Shown here: positions 1-8,619 of the stretch, in pieces
How the letters are laid out: every line of letters begins with the position of its first letter
How positions within the stretch are numbered: the stretch's first letter is position 1
Assembly (NCBI GenBank): GCA_032122625.1
Contig: JAQBGG010000138.1
Span: 1-41,800, forward strand
Direction: 5' to 3'
DNA from: CAXMST01 sp032122625
GTDB lineage: Bacteria > Actinomycetota > Thermoleophilia > Solirubrobacterales > 70-9
Length of the DNA stretch: 41,800 bases
Position numbers and translations under genes: made by a program
The notes under the pieces: generated by a model
Database searches by the model: none
The model's input: the letters and a program-made list of their open reading frames with translations, nothing else
Told to the model about the DNA's origin: nothing

Positions 1-771
1 GCGGCGGCCCTCGAGCGCGCCGTGGCCAAGCAGCCCGACGACCGCTACGCGAACATGAACTTCTTCCTCGCCGACCTCGAGGGTGCCCTGGAGGTCGAGG
101 TGGCGCGGGCGGGTCACGCGACTGGAGAGGCGACCACGGTCTTGGACTCCGTGCCAAGGCGGCGCAAGCTGCTGACGCGCAGGAGGATCTCCTGGGCGGG
201 AGCGCTTCTGCTGATCGCCGCAGCGGGGACCGCGATCGCCTTGGCGGCTCTCACCGGCGGTGACGAACCCTCCCGGGGTGCCGACGGAGGGAGCGACGGA
301 AGCGGCCAGGAGGTCGGGATCCTCACCGTCGACGACTTCGATCCGCCGCCGGGCGACGGCGAGGAGCGCTCCGACCTGCTCGAGAATGCGGTCGACGGCA
401 ACCCCGCCGGGACCGCATGGACAACCGAGACCTACGAGTCGCCCGACTTCTCGGGGATCAAGGACGGCGTCGGCCTGGTGATCGAGGCTGACGGTGAGGC
501 CGCGCCGCGCGAGATCGTGATCACCTCGGCCGAGCCCGGCTGGACGGCCGAGATCTATGGCTCCATCGAGACCGCTCCCCCGTCCGACCTCGCCGGCTGG
601 GGTAAGCAATTGGCCGGCCCGATCACGGTCGACTCGGCCGAGCAAACGATCGAGCTGCGGGCGGTCGACCCAAGCCGATGGTTTCTGATCTGGATCACCG
701 GCCTGGCGCCCTCGCCGGACGGCGACACCGGCTTCCGCGTCGAGATCTCCGACGTCAGCCTGATCAGCTGA
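1..771 (+). CDS. Membrane Ser/Thr protein kinase, C-terminal part (5' end outside window)
   Basis: The reading frame is open from the first base, so the gene starts upstream of the window. The first ~30 residues (LERAVAKQPDDRY... then a helix ending in DLEGALE) resemble the last helices of a Hanks-type kinase domain, where an AL-x-KDPxxRY segment is typical. A basic stretch (RRRKLLTRRR) precedes one membrane segment at about visible residues 66-85. A ~165-residue extracytoplasmic part follows with a low-complexity Gly/Asp/Ser linker and a beta-rich domain (DGNPAGTAWTTETY...), which resembles the discoidin-like ligand-binding domains seen on some actinobacterial kinases. The catalytic residues are not visible, so kinase assignment rests on the tail and topology only. 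The last 8 bases overlap the convergent VOC gene. Confidence 0.7.
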   Translation, partial: AAALERAVAKQPDDRYANMNFFLADLEGALEVEVARAGHATGEATTVLDSVPRRRKLLTRRRISWAGALLLIAAAGTAIALAALTGGDEPSRGADGGSDGSGQEVGILTVDDFDPPPGDGEERSDLLENAVDGNPAGTAWTTETYESPDFSGIKDGVGLVIEADGEAAPREIVITSAEPGWTAEIYGSIETAPPSDLAGWGKQLAGPITVDSAEQTIELRAVDPSRWFLIWITGLAPSPDGDTGFRVEISDVSLIS

Positions 772-1183
772 GCTGGACGCCGCCGTCTGCGGTGAGCCCC
801 CAGTGGGGGTTGTGCGCGACCTCCCAAGGGTGGCCGTCGGGGTCGATGAAGACGGCGCTGTAGCCACCCCAGACTGTCTCCGCCGGCTCACGGCCGATCG
901 TTGCGCCCGCGGCCCGGGCCTGCTCGGTGGTCGCGTCTACCTCCTCGGGCGAGCCGAGATTGAGCGCCAGGGTGATGCCTCCCCAGCCAGTGCTGTCGTC
1001 AACGCAGCTGTCCTCGGCGAGCCTGGCCCGGTCCCAGAGCCCGAGGACCATCTCGCCGGCCTGGAAGAAGACGACGTCGTCGTCGGGAGCGGCTCCGGTC
1101 TCCCATCCGAGCGCCTCGTAGAAGTTTCGCGCCCTGGCGAGATCGGCGACCCCGAGCGTAACCACGCTGACTCTTTGCTTCAT
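764..1183 (-). CDS. VOC (glyoxalase/bleomycin-resistance fold) protein
   Basis: 139 residues, the usual size for a single-unit VOC protein with two beta-alpha-beta-beta-beta modules. It opens with VSVVTLGVADLARARNFYEALGW and ends with FIDPDGHPWEVAHNP, both classic glyoxalase-superfamily signatures; the terminal Glu in the PWEV motif is a usual metal ligand position. VOC proteins include lyases, dioxygenases and drug-binding proteins, and substrate cannot be told from sequence. ATG start at 1183. It lies 36 bp after the ddl stop on the same strand and may be read through from the wall operon, but its role need not be related. Its 3' end overlaps the convergent kinase tail by 8 bp. Confidence 0.85.
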   Translation of the reverse strand: MKQRVSVVTLGVADLARARNFYEALGWETGAAPDDDVVFFQAGEMVLGLWDRARLAEDSCVDDSTGWGGITLALNLGSPEEVDATTEQARAAGATIGREPAETVWGGYSAVFIDPDGHPWEVAHNPHWGLTADGGVQLS

Positions 1184-1219
1184 GCCCCTAAGTCTGGCAG
1201 GGCCGGGTCTGCCCCAGGG

Positions 1220-2212
1220 CTAGAACTCGTAGCTGCGCTCGCGCTCGTAGCGCTCGAGAGCCAGCTGGACGAGGCGGTCGCAGAGTTCCGGGTAGGGGAT
1301 GCCACTCGCTTCGAAGAGCTTCCCGAAGACGCTGGTCGCGGTGAAGCCCGGGATCGTATTGATCTCATTGACGAGCACGCGTCCGTCCGGGGTGACGAAA
1401 AAGTCGCAGCGGGCGAGGCCGCTGCAGTCGCAGGCGGTGAAGACCTGGGCCGCCAGACGGCGCACTTCGGCGATCGCGTGGTCGCCGATCCGAGCCGGGA
1501 TCACCAGCTCCATACCCTCGCTGCCGTACTTGGCCTCGAAGTCGTACCAATCCGCGTGGGCGACGATCTCGCCCGGGATCGAGACCTCGGGATTCTCGTT
1601 GCCGAGCACCGAGCACTCGACCTCCTGGCCGTCGCCGTGCGCTTCGATGATCACACGCGGGTCGAAGCGCGAGGCCTCGGCGACGGCCGCGTCGAGCTCA
1701 TCGGCGGCGCTCACCTTGACGATGCCGACGCTCGACCCGAGCCGGGAGGGCTTCACCCAGACCGGCAGGCCCAGCCCCTCGGCCCGTGCTCGCCAGCCCT
1801 CCTCCCCCGCCTGGCAGAAGCCGACCTGCGGGATCCCGCGCTCGGCGAGCAACCGTTTCGTGGTCAGCTTGTCGATCGTCGTCGCGGCGGCGAGCACACC
1901 CGGGCCGACATAGGGAACATCGAGGCATTCGAGCAGGCCCTGGACGGTGCCGTCCTCGCCAAAGGGGCCGTGCAGAACCGGGAAGGCGACGTCACAGCCG
2001 AGCAGGCCTGCCGCCGGCGTCACCGCCAATCCTGCACTGTCTGCACCGCCTGCGCCATCGGCACCGTCGACGATCCAGCGGCCGTCGCGTTCGATCCTCA
2101 GATCGACCACCTCGTGCCCCGCCTGCCGCAATCCCGCCGCGACCGAGGCGCCGGACCGCAGCGAGACATCATGCTCGCTCGAGCGACCGCCGCGGATAAC
2201 CACGACCTTCAT
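1220..2212 (-). CDS. ddl: D-alanine--D-alanine ligase (copy 1, in the wall operon)
   Basis: ATP-grasp enzyme that joins two D-alanines for the peptidoglycan stem peptide. 330 residues, normal for Ddl. Visible landmarks: N-terminal VIRGGRSSEHDVSLRSG, LHGPFGEDGTVQGLLE, a lysine in WVKPSRLGSSVGI for ATP, the omega-loop segment WYDFEAKYGS, and metal-binding VNEINTIPGFT near the C terminus. Tyr after Lys in EAKY is the residue usual in D-Ala-D-Ala rather than D-Ala-D-Lac ligases, so vancomycin-type resistance is not suggested. ATG at 2212 overlaps the pknB stop by 4 bases (ATGA), pointing to translational coupling with the wall-sensing kinase. A second, different Ddl lies at 30349-31317. Confidence 0.95.
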   Translation of the reverse strand: MKVVVIRGGRSSEHDVSLRSGASVAAGLRQAGHEVVDLRIERDGRWIVDGADGAGGADSAGLAVTPAAGLLGCDVAFPVLHGPFGEDGTVQGLLECLDVPYVGPGVLAAATTIDKLTTKRLLAERGIPQVGFCQAGEEGWRARAEGLGLPVWVKPSRLGSSVGIVKVSAADELDAAVAEASRFDPRVIIEAHGDGQEVECSVLGNENPEVSIPGEIVAHADWYDFEAKYGSEGMELVIPARIGDHAIAEVRRLAAQVFTACDCSGLARCDFFVTPDGRVLVNEINTIPGFTATSVFGKLFEASGIPYPELCDRLVQLALERYERERSYEF

Positions 2213-4017
2213 CTGCTCAGAACCCCCCTCCCGGTGACGCGAGGCGGGGGCGGCGTGAACTCACCGACGACCAGCGAGACCCTGCTGCCGGGACTGACGC
2301 GCGACCCCCCCGCGGGCGACTGGCTGAGGACGATGCCGTCATCGGATTCATTCTCAACGCCTTGCATGCGGACGACGACGTCGAGGTCCTGCTTGGCGAG
2401 CTTGCGCTCCGCATAGCTCTGCTTCTGGCCGACGTAGTCGTCGAGCACGATCGTGCCGGCTCCGTTCGAGTAGACGATCGTCACCGTGGCCCCGGCCGAG
2501 CGGGTCTCGTTGGCGGCGGGGAGCTGGCGGATCACCTCATCCTCGGGGCGGTCGGAGTTCTGCGAGTCCTGGTCGACGACGAAGCCGGCGTCTTCCAGTA
2601 GCGACTTGGCCTCGAAGCGGTCGAGGCCAACAACGGACGGAATGGTGACCGACTCGGTTCCCTCGGAAACGAGCAGCACCACGGTCTCGCCCGGAACCAG
2701 CAAGGTACCCGCGACGGGACTCGTCTCGATCACCCGGCCGGACGGGACGTTGTCATCGAAAGTCAACTCGACCCGGGTCTCGAAGCCCTTCTTCTTCAGT
2801 CTCTTCTCGGCCTGGCCGCGCTTCTGGCCGGCGACGTCGGGGATCTCGACCGGCGGGGGCCCGAGAGAGACCGACAGGGTGACCGTCGCGCCCTCCTTGG
2901 CCCTGGTGCCCCCCGGTGGGTCCTGCTCGATCACGGTCCCGGGCTGCTGCGCGTTGGGGATCCGGTCGACCTCGACCTTGAAGCCCTCCCGCTGCAGACG
3001 CAGGGTCGCTGCGGTGACATCGTCCCCGGTGACGCCGGGGATGCGGACGTCCTCGCCTTTGAAGACGAACAGCCAGAGCAACACGCCGACGAGCGCCAGC
3101 AGGGCCACCGCCCCGGCGATCCACCACCACTTGCGGTTGTCACCCCCCTCAGGCGGCGGCACGAAGGCCTCGTAGCGCTCGGTGTGCCCCGACAGCTGCG
3201 GGTTGGCCTCTGCCGCGTCGAGCGCGCTGTGCATCTCCGCCGCCGATGCGTAGCGGTTGGCGGGATCCTTGGCGAGCGCTCGCAGCACGACCGAATCGAG
3301 CGCCGGTGGCACCGCCGGGTTGATGCTGCTCGGCGGCGGCGGTGACTCCGAGACCTGCTTCATGGCGATCGCCACCGGGCTGTCGCCGTCGAAGGGAACC
3401 CGGCCGGTCAGCATCTCGAAGAGGATTACCCCGATCGAGTAGACGTCGGAGGCGGCGGTCACATCCTGACCCTGGGCCTGTTCGGGGCTCAGGTACTGGG
3501 CGGTGCCCATCACCGAGCCTGTCCGGGTGATCTCCGAGCTGCCGGCCCGGGCGATGCCGAAGTCGGTGACGCGGATCCGGCCGCTCTGATCGATCAGCAC
3601 GTTGAGTGGCTTCAGGTCGCGATGGATGACCCCACGCTGATGCGCGAACTCGGCCGCGGAGAGCACCTGGCGGGTGACCTCGACCGCCTCTCGGATCTCG
3701 AGCCCACGGTCGATCAACTCCCGCAACGACGATCCGTCGACGTACTCCATCGCGATGTAATAGGTGTCTTCGACCTCGCCGCGATCGAAGACGCCGACCA
3801 CGTTCGGATGCTGCAGGGCGGCGGCTGAGGAGGCCTCGCGGCGGAAGCGCTCGACGAACTCGGCGTCGCGGGCGAAGTTCTCGTGCAGGATCTTGAGCGC
3901 GACCTCGCGGCCAAGCCCGGAGTCCTGGGCGCACCAGACGTCGGCCATCCCGCCGGACCCGAGCCGGCGGCTGAGCGTGTAGCGCCCGTCGAGCGTGATT
4001 CCTTCCTGAAGCCTCAT
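2209..4017 (-). CDS. pknB: PASTA-domain Ser/Thr protein kinase PknB
   Basis: 602-residue membrane kinase that senses muropeptides/lipid II in actinobacteria and phosphorylates wall-synthesis and division proteins. Kinase domain ~13-280: glycine loop LGSGGMADV (19-27), Lys42, HRDLKPLN (132-139), DFG (152-154), APE-loop equivalent YLSPEQA. One membrane segment (WWWIAGAVALLALVGVLL) is followed by four extracytoplasmic PASTA repeats beginning VRIPGVTG, VEIPDVAG, VTIPSVVG and IVLDDYVG; the fourth lacks the usual Pro. ATG at 4017 is preferred because AAGGGA lies ~8 bases upstream; GTG at 4020 is possible. The gene starts 11 bp after pbpA ends and overlaps ddl by 4 bases. It ends in a short Pro/Arg tail. 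Confidence 0.95.
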   Translation of the reverse strand: MRLQEGITLDGRYTLSRRLGSGGMADVWCAQDSGLGREVALKILHENFARDAEFVERFRREASSAAALQHPNVVGVFDRGEVEDTYYIAMEYVDGSSLRELIDRGLEIREAVEVTRQVLSAAEFAHQRGVIHRDLKPLNVLIDQSGRIRVTDFGIARAGSSEITRTGSVMGTAQYLSPEQAQGQDVTAASDVYSIGVILFEMLTGRVPFDGDSPVAIAMKQVSESPPPPSSINPAVPPALDSVVLRALAKDPANRYASAAEMHSALDAAEANPQLSGHTERYEAFVPPPEGGDNRKWWWIAGAVALLALVGVLLWLFVFKGEDVRIPGVTGDDVTAATLRLQREGFKVEVDRIPNAQQPGTVIEQDPPGGTRAKEGATVTLSVSLGPPPVEIPDVAGQKRGQAEKRLKKKGFETRVELTFDDNVPSGRVIETSPVAGTLLVPGETVVLLVSEGTESVTIPSVVGLDRFEAKSLLEDAGFVVDQDSQNSDRPEDEVIRQLPAANETRSAGATVTIVYSNGAGTIVLDDYVGQKQSYAERKLAKQDLDVVVRMQGVENESDDGIVLSQSPAGGSRVSPGSRVSLVVGEFTPPPPRVTGRGVLSR

Positions 4018-4028
4018 CACTGGATCCC

Positions 4029-5474
4029 TTAGCCCGCGAGCAGGTTCTCTGCCACAGCGGTCGCGATCGGCCCCGCCACCACGCCGCCGAAGCAGCCCTG
4101 GCAGGTCTCGATCGTGGCGACCACCGCGATCTCGGGCTCGTCGGCCGGGGCGAACATCAGAAACCACGGCTGGTTGAGGCCCTCGTTGTTGCGCTCCGCC
4201 GTGCCGGTCTTGCCGGCGAACGGGGTGCTGCCGACGTCTAGGCCCGCGGCGGTTCCCTCCTCGGTCACGTTGACCATCATCGCGGTCAGCTCGGCGGCCG
4301 TCTCGGGGCTGACCACCTGACGGATCTCGTCCGGCTCGAGCTGATCGGTGACCCGGCCGTCGCGATCCTTGACCTCCTGGAGGAAGGTCGGCCGCAGCAG
4401 CTTGCCGTCGTTGCCGATCGTCGCCGCGACCATCGCCATCTGCAGCGGGGTCGCGAGCATCTGCCCCTCGGCGCCGCCCTGGCCGATCGCGACACGGCCG
4501 ACGTCGAATCCGCTCTTGACGAGGCGGTTGCCTCGGGTTGGACCGGAGGCCCGGATCTGGTCCTCGGGGTAGTCGAACTCGGGCCGGGAGTACATGCCGA
4601 AGCGCTCCATGTACTCGACCATCGTGTCGGTGCCGAGTTGCTCGGCGACGTTTGCCCAGGCAGTGTTGACGGAGTTCGTCAGCGCGTCGGTCAGGGTGAT
4701 CGTTCCGAAGCTCTCAGTCCCGAAGTTCTCCAGCGGAACGCCCGAGACATCCTGCGGGGAACTCCCGTCGACGGTGCTGTCAGGGGTGAACTCGCCCGAG
4801 TCGAGCGCGGCTGCTGCGGTCACGACCTTCATCGTCGAGCCGGGCGGGTAGGGGTTCTGGGTGGCGCGGTTGACGAGCGGCGAGCCGGAGTCTTCACTGT
4901 TCAGGGCGCCGAACTGCTCGGGGATCAGGTTCGGGTCGTAGCCGGGCGTGCTCGCCATCACCCTGATCGCCCCCGTCTTCACCTCGATCGCGACCACCGC
5001 GCCCGGACTCGACTGCCGGCCGAGGAGATCGGTCGCCAGCCGCTGGGCGTCGGCATCGACGGTCAGGGTCAGGTCGCTGCCCTGCTCGGTCGAGCCGGTC
5101 AGCTGCTCGATGATCGTCGCGAACTCGTTCTCCTTGCCGACGAGGACGTCGTTTTCGGAGCGCTCGATTCCAGCGCGACCCTCCGTGATGAAGTCGTAAC
5201 CGACGGGGTGCCCGAAGAGCTCGCCAGTTGGATAGGAGCGGACGAAGCGCTTCTGCTCGCCTTTGCCGACCGGCTCCGACACCGCCAGCAACTCGCCGTC
5301 GGTGCTGCGGATCTCGCCCCGCTTGATCTTCTGTTGCTCGAGCAGGGGCCGCTTGTTCTCGGCCTTGGTCTCGAGGTCGTCGGCGGCAAACACGGCCCAG
5401 TTCGAGGTGAAGGCGACCAGCAGAGCGAAGAGCAGCAGGACAAAGGCGTAGAGCCGGGCAATCGGCCTATTCAT
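4029..5474 (-). CDS. pbpA: Penicillin-binding protein 2-type transpeptidase PbpA
   Basis: 481-residue class B PBP that crosslinks peptidoglycan with its RodA/FtsW partner. One N-terminal membrane anchor (~8-30), a short dimerisation/pedestal region, then the transpeptidase domain with all three active-site motifs: STMK with nucleophile Ser213 and Lys216, SVN at 268-270, and KTG at 422-424. Length and motif spacing match Mycobacterium PbpA. ATG at 5474 overlaps the rodA stop by 4 bases, so glycosyltransferase and transpeptidase are made together. Downstream, pknB starts 11 bp after its stop. A pair of Cys (ETCQGC) near the C terminus is an uncommon detail. Confidence 0.95.
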   Translation of the reverse strand: MNRPIARLYAFVLLLFALLVAFTSNWAVFAADDLETKAENKRPLLEQQKIKRGEIRSTDGELLAVSEPVGKGEQKRFVRSYPTGELFGHPVGYDFITEGRAGIERSENDVLVGKENEFATIIEQLTGSTEQGSDLTLTVDADAQRLATDLLGRQSSPGAVVAIEVKTGAIRVMASTPGYDPNLIPEQFGALNSEDSGSPLVNRATQNPYPPGSTMKVVTAAAALDSGEFTPDSTVDGSSPQDVSGVPLENFGTESFGTITLTDALTNSVNTAWANVAEQLGTDTMVEYMERFGMYSRPEFDYPEDQIRASGPTRGNRLVKSGFDVGRVAIGQGGAEGQMLATPLQMAMVAATIGNDGKLLRPTFLQEVKDRDGRVTDQLEPDEIRQVVSPETAAELTAMMVNVTEEGTAAGLDVGSTPFAGKTGTAERNNEGLNQPWFLMFAPADEPEIAVVATIETCQGCFGGVVAGPIATAVAENLLAG

Positions 5475-6775
5475 GCGGCAACCCCTTCGGGACGCGGGCG
5501 GCGCGCCCGATCGGAGACCAGAAGCAGCAGCGCCAGGAGGACCATATTCGCGACAACCGAGCTGCCGCCGTAGGAGACGAACGGCAGAGTGACCCCGGTC
5601 AGCGGGATGACGCGGGTGACGCCACCGATGATCACGAACGCCTGCAAGGCGAAGACGGCCGTCAAGCCGGCGGCGAGGAGCTTCGAGAAGCCGTCCTCGG
5701 CGAGGGTCGCCGTCTTGAACCCGCGGGCGGCGATCAGGCCGTAGGTGAGGATCACCGCGGCCCCTCCGAACAGCCCCAGCTCATCGACGATCAAGGCGTA
5801 GATCAGGTCGGTCTGAACCTCCGGGATCAGGGGCACGTTGTTGGGTTGGATCAGCAGGGATTCGGCGATCCCCCTGCCGAACAACCCACCGTCGGCCTGC
5901 GCGAACATCGACTGCAGGACCTGAAAGCCGGCGTCGTTTGCGTCCTTGTAGGGATCGAGCCAGATGTCCACCCGCTCACCGACGTGGCCCACGGTGGCGG
6001 CGAAGAACCAGGCGCCGGCGACGAACATGACGAAGCCGATGACGACGAAGGAGGCCCGGTCGGTGGCGATGTAGATCAATGCCAGGAAGGCGCCGAAGAA
6101 CATCAACGAGCTGCCGAGGTCGCGGATGAAGACGAGCATCAGCATCGCCGCCCCCCAGACCACCAGCAGAGGGCCAAGGTGCTTGAGCGGCGGCAACGTG
6201 ATGCCGGCGATCCGCCGGGCCCCGACAACCAGCACCTCGCGGCGGTCGCGAAGGTAGCTGGCGAGGAAGATGACGACGCCGATCTTCGCGAACTCCGCCG
6301 GCTGGAAAGCGATCGGCCCGATGTCGACGCCCAGGTAGGCGCCATTTGTCTGCGAGCCGATCCCGGGCAGGCGCGGCAGCAGGAGTAGACCAAGGCTGGC
6401 CATCGCGATCAGGTAGCGGTAGCGCTCGAGCACTTGGTAGTCGCGCAGGAAGGTGATCGTGACCACGAACAGCACCAGCCCGAGCACGAACCAGTTGGCC
6501 TGATCACGGGCCAGGCTCTCGTCGATCCGGTAGATCATCACCAGGCCGATCGCCGCCAGCAACGCCATCAGGGGGAACAGGTACGGGTCGGCGTTCGGTA
6601 GCCGGAAGCGGATCACCATGTGGGTGGCAAAGCAGATCGCGAGGAAGTAGCCGCCGAAGATCAGGCTCAGGTCATTGACCTCGCTGCCCTGGACCGCGAC
6701 AACCGCCGTGAAACCAGTGGTGATCAGCAGCGCCACCGGGATCAGGCCGAGAAGCTCCCGGTTACGCGCGCTCAC
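5471..6775 (-). CDS. rodA: SEDS-family peptidoglycan glycosyltransferase RodA/FtsW
   Basis: 434-residue polytopic membrane protein with about ten to twelve hydrophobic segments, the family's usual size. SEDS proteins polymerise lipid II into glycan strands. Conserved stretches include DQANWFVLGLVLF, FQPAEFAKIGVVIFLASYL, FIRDLGSSLMFFGAFL, and the C-terminal GVTLPFVSYGGSSVVANM, which is the diagnostic FtsW/RodA signature. Named rodA from position between the phosphatase and pbpA, the order found in Mycobacterium and Streptomyces; sequence alone does not exclude an FtsW role. Both ends overlap neighbours by 4 bases (ATGA), indicating coupled translation. Confidence 0.95.
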   Translation of the reverse strand: MSARNRELLGLIPVALLITTGFTAVVAVQGSEVNDLSLIFGGYFLAICFATHMVIRFRLPNADPYLFPLMALLAAIGLVMIYRIDESLARDQANWFVLGLVLFVVTITFLRDYQVLERYRYLIAMASLGLLLLPRLPGIGSQTNGAYLGVDIGPIAFQPAEFAKIGVVIFLASYLRDRREVLVVGARRIAGITLPPLKHLGPLLVVWGAAMLMLVFIRDLGSSLMFFGAFLALIYIATDRASFVVIGFVMFVAGAWFFAATVGHVGERVDIWLDPYKDANDAGFQVLQSMFAQADGGLFGRGIAESLLIQPNNVPLIPEVQTDLIYALIVDELGLFGGAAVILTYGLIAARGFKTATLAEDGFSKLLAAGLTAVFALQAFVIIGGVTRVIPLTGVTLPFVSYGGSSVVANMVLLALLLLVSDRARRPRPEGVAA

Positions 6776-8073
6776 CCGCCGCCCCCGCCTCCGGGTTGGT
6801 TGCCGGAGCCGCCGCCGCCGGAGCCGCCGCCGCCGGAGCCGGTCTTTGCGGCCGGCTGATTCGCCGCCGCATCGGCCTCGGCTGCACGCTGGAGGTCCTC
6901 CAGCAAGGAGACCGCGTCGGCGCGAGAGCGTAGCTCATGGTTGGTCGCCGCCTCGCGGCGACCAACCGGTAGGGCGTCCACAGTGACCGGTGCCGAGTAG
7001 ATCTCTGTGTAGAGCTCGATCCCGAAGGGGAGGTCGTACGGCAAGCCTCTATAGAGGGCCACGCGGCCGGCCTCGTCGGCGCCGAGGAACCAGACCTGCC
7101 TGGCGCCGAAGTACGCCGCCGAGGCGAGGAGGGCGAGCAACAGCAGGCCGGCAAGCAGGCGCATGATCCGCCCCCGCCAGGGGCCGCGCGCCCGAGCTCT
7201 GCCGCTGGGTACGGCGACCGGCCTCTCAGTCTCTGGGGCCGCGTCGTCGGACGGCCGCTCGCGGCCTGCGCGAACCGCGTCCGCCGTCAGCCCTACCCCC
7301 TCCGCGGCAGCGCCGACCAGGGTCGCGCCCTCATCGACATGATCGGCGAAATCCCCTTCCGTATCCTCGAGGCGGAACAGAATCACGGTGATGTTGTCGC
7401 GCCCACCGCGCTCGTTCGCTGCCCGAACGAGGTGGCGGGCGGCGGAATCGAGATCCTCATTGCGGTCGAGGATCGACTGCAACTCGCCGTCGGCGATCAT
7501 CGTCGTCAGGCCGTCGCTGCAGAGGATGTAGACGTCGCCCGCCCGGCCACGGACGGTCATCGTGTCGACGACCACCTCCGGCTCGGGGCCCAGCGCTCGG
7601 GTTATCACCGAGCGCTGGGGATGCTCCGCCGCCTCGGAGGCCGTCAGCTTGCCCTGGCGCCGAAGCTCCTCGACCAGCGAGTGGTCGTTGGTCAGCTGGC
7701 TGAGTTCACCGGCGCGGTATAGGTAGGCGCGGGAGTCGCCGACGTGTCCGAGGCTGACCTCGTCGCCGGAGACCAGCGCCGCCGTCAGCGTCGTGCCCAT
7801 TCCAGAACGCGACTCATCCCCCTGGGCGAACTCGAAAATCTGTCGATTGGCGGCCTGGGCGGTGTCCCGTAGGTACCCCTCGGGACCCACCCCCTCGCCC
7901 CGCTCGGGCTCGAACGCCTCGACCGCGATCGCCGATGCCACCTCACCGGCCTGAGCGCCACCCATCCCATCGGCGACGGCGAAGATCGGCGCCCGTGAGA
8001 ACAGCGCGTCCTCGTTCGCCTCCCGCTGCCGCCCGGTATCGGTGCGGTGAACTGCCTCAGCTACGCGCAGCAT
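6772..8073 (-). CDS. pstP: PP2C-type Ser/Thr protein phosphatase (PstP-like)
   Basis: 433-residue metal-dependent phosphatase that would reverse phosphorylation by the neighbouring kinases. Catalytic domain ~1-240 with the expected motifs: ANEDALF, VADGMGGAQAGEVAS, GMGTTLTAAL, VGDSRAYLYR, CSDGLT and RGGRDNITVI; the Asp residues bind Mn/Mg. An Arg-rich linker leads to one membrane segment (~RLLAGLLLLALLASAAYFG) and an ~85-residue outer part whose region resembles that of mycobacterial PstP. The protein ends in a Gly/Ser-only tail encoded by short tandem repeats. It overlaps rodA by 4 bases and starts 9 bp after fhaB ends. Confidence 0.95.
   Translation of the reverse strand: MLRVAEAVHRTDTGRQREANEDALFSRAPIFAVADGMGGAQAGEVASAIAVEAFEPERGEGVGPEGYLRDTAQAANRQIFEFAQGDESRSGMGTTLTAALVSGDEVSLGHVGDSRAYLYRAGELSQLTNDHSLVEELRRQGKLTASEAAEHPQRSVITRALGPEPEVVVDTMTVRGRAGDVYILCSDGLTTMIADGELQSILDRNEDLDSAARHLVRAANERGGRDNITVILFRLEDTEGDFADHVDEGATLVGAAAEGVGLTADAVRAGRERPSDDAAPETERPVAVPSGRARARGPWRGRIMRLLAGLLLLALLASAAYFGARQVWFLGADEAGRVALYRGLPYDLPFGIELYTEIYSAPVTVDALPVGRREAATNHELRSRADAVSLLEDLQRAAEADAAANQPAAKTGSGGGGSGGGGSGNQPGGGGGG
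6805..6840 (-). repeat. 15-bp tandem repeat encoding the Gly-Ser tail of the phosphatase
   Basis: Two full copies of GGAGCCGCCGCCGCC and a 6-base partial third copy lie in tandem. In the phosphatase frame they encode GGGGS-like units, giving a flexible tail with two GSGGGG-type units before the stop. Such repeats are prone to length change by slippage. Confidence 0.8.
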
Positions 8074-8082
8074 CTGCGGACC

Positions 8083-8577
8083 CTACCCCCCGTCCGAGTC
8101 AGGTACGGACAGCTCGAAGCGGAACGTCGTGTCGCCGATCGAGATCTCGTCGAGATCTTGCAGCTTCGCCTCTCCGCTGAGGCCGCCGCCGTTTAGGAAT
8201 GTCCCATTGGTCGAGTTCATGTCCTCGAGCAGATAGGTGTTGCCGCGGCTGTGGATACGGCAGTGGATCGTCGAGGAGAACCGGTCCTCAATCCGCAGGT
8301 CCGCCTCGGTGCCGCGGCCGATCGTGATGCCACCGAAGAGATCGAATCGATCGCCGATCTCGAGCCCGGCTCCCGACATCGCAACAAGCCAGGCGTCGGT
8401 GGCCGCCACGCGACCGCCGCGGACCGCGTGCATGCCTGTGCCGTCGTCACCGGCAGGAGCCGCCGTGCCGCCGGCGCGGAGGTCCTTCAGAGCGCTGCGG
8501 GCAACGGCGAACAGGAACAGGTACAGGACCGCCAGGAACCCGAACTTCAGTGCTAATGCAAGCGGGTCACCATCCAT
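8083..8577 (-). CDS. fhaB: Membrane-anchored FHA-domain protein (FhaB/FipA-like)
   Basis: 164 residues. One N-terminal membrane segment (~10-28, LKFGFLAVLYLFLFAVARS) followed by a linker and a C-terminal FHA domain, which binds phosphothreonine. FHA landmarks: TIGRGTEADLRI, FSSTIHCRIHSRGNTYLLEDMNSTNGTFLNG; the Ser/His of the second and the STNGT of the third are the phosphopeptide-contacting loops. In Mycobacterium the equivalent protein is a target of PknA/PknB that links kinase signalling to division. The second FHA-loop reads SSTIHCRI, where SxxHxxI is retained. It sits between fhaA and the phosphatase, same strand, 42 bp after fhaA. Confidence 0.92.
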   Translation of the reverse strand: MDGDPLALALKFGFLAVLYLFLFAVARSALKDLRAGGTAAPAGDDGTGMHAVRGGRVAATDAWLVAMSGAGLEIGDRFDLFGGITIGRGTEADLRIEDRFSSTIHCRIHSRGNTYLLEDMNSTNGTFLNGGGLSGEAKLQDLDEISIGDTTFRFELSVPDSDGG

Positions 8578-8619
8578 CGCGATGGCCGCTCCTTGGTTCG
8601 GCGGCGCCGTTTCGGCCGA

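Noticed and set aside
1220..2212. D-Ala-D-Lac (vancomycin-resistance) ligase
   Set aside because: The omega loop keeps Tyr (EAKY), the D-Ala-D-Ala type, and no VanH or VanX gene is nearby.
803..2416. Long plus-strand open frame (537 codons) across the glyoxalase and ddl genes
   Set aside because: It runs opposite to two clear gene families and its product is low-complexity Arg/Gly/Asp-rich with no recognisable motif; typical of high-GC antisense frames.
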